DNA of 64,000 bases. Source: Bradyrhizobium sp. PSBB068 (GTDB lineage: Bacteria > Pseudomonadota > Alphaproteobacteria > Rhizobiales > Xanthobacteraceae). A model generated the notes under the pieces. It had not been told where the DNA came from, did not search any database, and was given only the letters and a program-made list of their open reading frames with translations. Positions 62,963 through 64,000 of the stretch are shown piece by piece (within the stretch, counting starts at the first letter, position 1; each line of letters begins with the position of its first letter). Where the stretch lies: positions 5,270,001-5,334,000 of the forward strand of contig CP069300.1 in assembly GCA_016839165.1 (NCBI GenBank), read 5' to 3'. A program made the translations under genes and the position numbers.

Positions 62963-63472
62963 ATGCCTGACAACAATTCCCACCGCCTCCCCGACCAGCT
63001 CCGCGCCGATCTCCGTCTGGTGTTCGTCGGCACCGCGGCCAGCACGCGCTCAGCCGAGGTCGGGCACTACTACGCGCATCCCGGCAACCGGTTCTGGCGC
63101 GCGCTGCACGAGGCCGGCATCACGCCGCGGCACTATCGGCCGGATGAGTTCGCGGCGCTGCTATCGCTCGGCATCGGCTTCACCGATCTCTCCAAGACCG
63201 GCGCCGGAATGGATCACGAGATCGCGCGACAGTCGTTCGATGTTGTGGGCTTCAGAGCGAAGATCGAGACCTATCGCCCGAGGACCATCGCGTTCACCAG
63301 CAAGAAGGCGGCGAGCCTGTTTTACGACAGGCCGACCAGCGCGCTTGCGCTCGGGCGGCAGCCATCAACGAGCGGCTTCCCTGACGTGTTCGTGCTGCCG
63401 TCACCATCAGGAGCGGCGTCCGGGCATTGGAGTTTGCAGCCGTGGCGCGAGCTCGCCGAGTGGATCACGTAG
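62963..63472 (+). CDS. mug: Mug-type mismatch-specific DNA glycosylase
   Basis: Removes uracil or thymine mispaired with guanine. The 169-residue product has LVFVGTAASTRSAEVGHYYA then HPGNRFWRALHEAGIT, the Mug/TDG-like N-terminal motif (GTAxS replacing the classical GINPG), FTDLSKTGAGMDHEI and TIAFTSKKAASLF, and ends VLPSPSGAASGHW (the NPS-type C-terminal motif). Length matches Mug. ATG at 62963 chosen; an in-frame ATG at 62939 is possible. The 300-bp gap upstream holds a degraded copy of the CTCCCCGCAAG repeat and no gene. Confidence 0.88.
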   Translation: MPDNNSHRLPDQLRADLRLVFVGTAASTRSAEVGHYYAHPGNRFWRALHEAGITPRHYRPDEFAALLSLGIGFTDLSKTGAGMDHEIARQSFDVVGFRAKIETYRPRTIAFTSKKAASLFYDRPTSALALGRQPSTSGFPDVFVLPSPSGAASGHWSLQPWRELAEWIT

Positions 63473-63482
63473 ACGAATTTTT

Positions 63483-63608
63483 CGTCATTCCCCGGTGCGC
63501 AATTGCGCACCTGAGGGCGCGCTACTCGGCGCGAGCCCGGAATCCATTGGGCCGCACAGTTAGTGGATAAATGGATTCCGGGCTCTCGCTCCGCGAGCCC
63601 CGGAATGA
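63483..63608. repeat. Dispersed repeat with TGCGCAATTGCGCA palindrome
   Basis: CGTCATTCCCCGG (left) pairs with CCCCGGAATGAC (right); nested GTGCGCAATTGCGCAC is shared with the copy at 57336-57457, and AATCCATT/AATGGATT pair inside. It begins 11 bp after the glycosylase stop, between convergent genes. Confidence 0.8.
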
Positions 63609-63631
63609 CAAGGCCAAGAATCGAACCTCAC

Positions 63632-64000
63632 CTACTCCTTCAACGTGATCGCGAGCCCGCTGAGGTCGACATTGGCCATCAGGCCGATCTGCTTGCCGCT
63701 CAGCTCGAGCACCGCGCCGTTCTGGTTGGTCAGCAGGATGCCGCGCACGCCGGCGCCGAGCGCAACGCCCATGCCGGCCGCGGCGTAGACGCCGGCGATG
63801 TCCTGGGCGCGGCGGATATTGCGCACCCGGCCCTGCAACGTGGTCTGGGAGCCGCCGAACACGAGGCCGTAGTCCAGCCCGCCGGCGGTGAGCCCGTAGG
63901 TCTGCCCCTTGAAGGTCAACACGCCCTTGCCGGCGGAGCCGCCGAAGATCCAGCCGCCCTTGAAGATGACGAGCGTCACGGCGCCCTCGTCGGCCAGCGC
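63632..64000 (-). CDS. Hypothetical Gly-rich beta protein, 5' end outside window
   Basis: The reverse frame is open to the window edge. It reads ALADEGAVTLVIFKGGWIFG ... GKGVLTFKGQTYGLTAGGLDY and NQNGAVLELSGKQIGLMANVDLS, ending ITLKE. The alternating Gly-rich strand pattern recalls the DUF1134/EipA envelope-integrity family (GVLxxxGxxY, GxxLxLxGxQxGLxxxxxLSGxxIxL), but that is only a resemblance. At least 122 residues lie in the window and the N-terminus, including any signal peptide, is missing. Convergent with the glycosylase gene. Confidence 0.6.
   Translation of the reverse strand, partial: ALADEGAVTLVIFKGGWIFGGSAGKGVLTFKGQTYGLTAGGLDYGLVFGGSQTTLQGRVRNIRRAQDIAGVYAAAGMGVALGAGVRGILLTNQNGAVLELSGKQIGLMANVDLSGLAITLKE

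Overview
The window looks like chromosome of a Bradyrhizobium-type alphaproteobacterium (order Hyphomicrobiales). This rests on uniformly high GC, typical gene families (extensin-like, IalB, SapC, DUF4403, DUF2147, PmtA-type methyltransferase) and dispersed palindromic repeats that recur between genes. No rRNA, tRNA or CRISPR array was seen. Both edges cut genes: an MFS efflux permease at the left and an unrecognised exported-type protein at the right.

Layout. 1-3.6 kb: an EmrAB-like drug efflux pair divergent from a TetR regulator, with a perfect 21-bp palindrome between them. 3.7-9.7 kb: a GNAT acetyltransferase, a small conserved protein, an 890-residue fusion of a Baeyer-Villiger-type monooxygenase with an HSL-type esterase, an atypical SDR, a small protein and a single-domain response regulator. 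9.8-18.5 kb: envelope genes (extensin-like lipoprotein, 31-residue membrane peptide, divergent DUF2147 paralogues, membrane-anchored AraC regulator, YciB-like protein, Cys-rich exported protein, FecR-domain protein) and a Nudix hydrolase. 18.7-24.1 kb: a membrane-lipid cluster (psd, class III aminotransferase, histidine-rich membrane protein, PmtA-like methyltransferase, GT4-type glycosyltransferase). 24.3-31.2 kb: TAXI-type binding protein, TauE/SafE permease, L,D-transpeptidase, DUF4403 protein, branched-chain amino acid-type binding protein and two small genes. 31.6-37.5 kb: an exporter operon made of HlyD, a double ABC-2 permease and a second HlyD, with no ATPase, then a glycerophosphodiesterase.

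37.5-49.2 kb is the accessory segment. A decayed IS21 element (5'-truncated istA, frameshifted istB, right-end repeats) borders a winged-helix/TPR regulator. This regulator diverges from a 2322-residue autotransporter, which is followed by translationally linked SapC-family and IalB-family genes. The autotransporter is built of 19-residue repeats, about a dozen autotransporter-associated strand repeats and a nearly identical 386-bp internal duplication.

49.5-64 kb: two PRC-barrel proteins, an OmpR/EnvZ-like two-component pair, a zinc-ribbon protein and a lytic transglycosylase. A TPP riboswitch then precedes thiO-thiS-thiG-thiE-thiC, which is interrupted by two dispersed repeats. After it come an AT-richer orphan membrane protein with two helix-rich domains (a likely acquisition), a second flavin monooxygenase, a small hypothetical gene, a Mug-type DNA glycosylase and the cut gene at the right edge.

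Functional assignments come from reading motifs in translated sequence; no database search was run.
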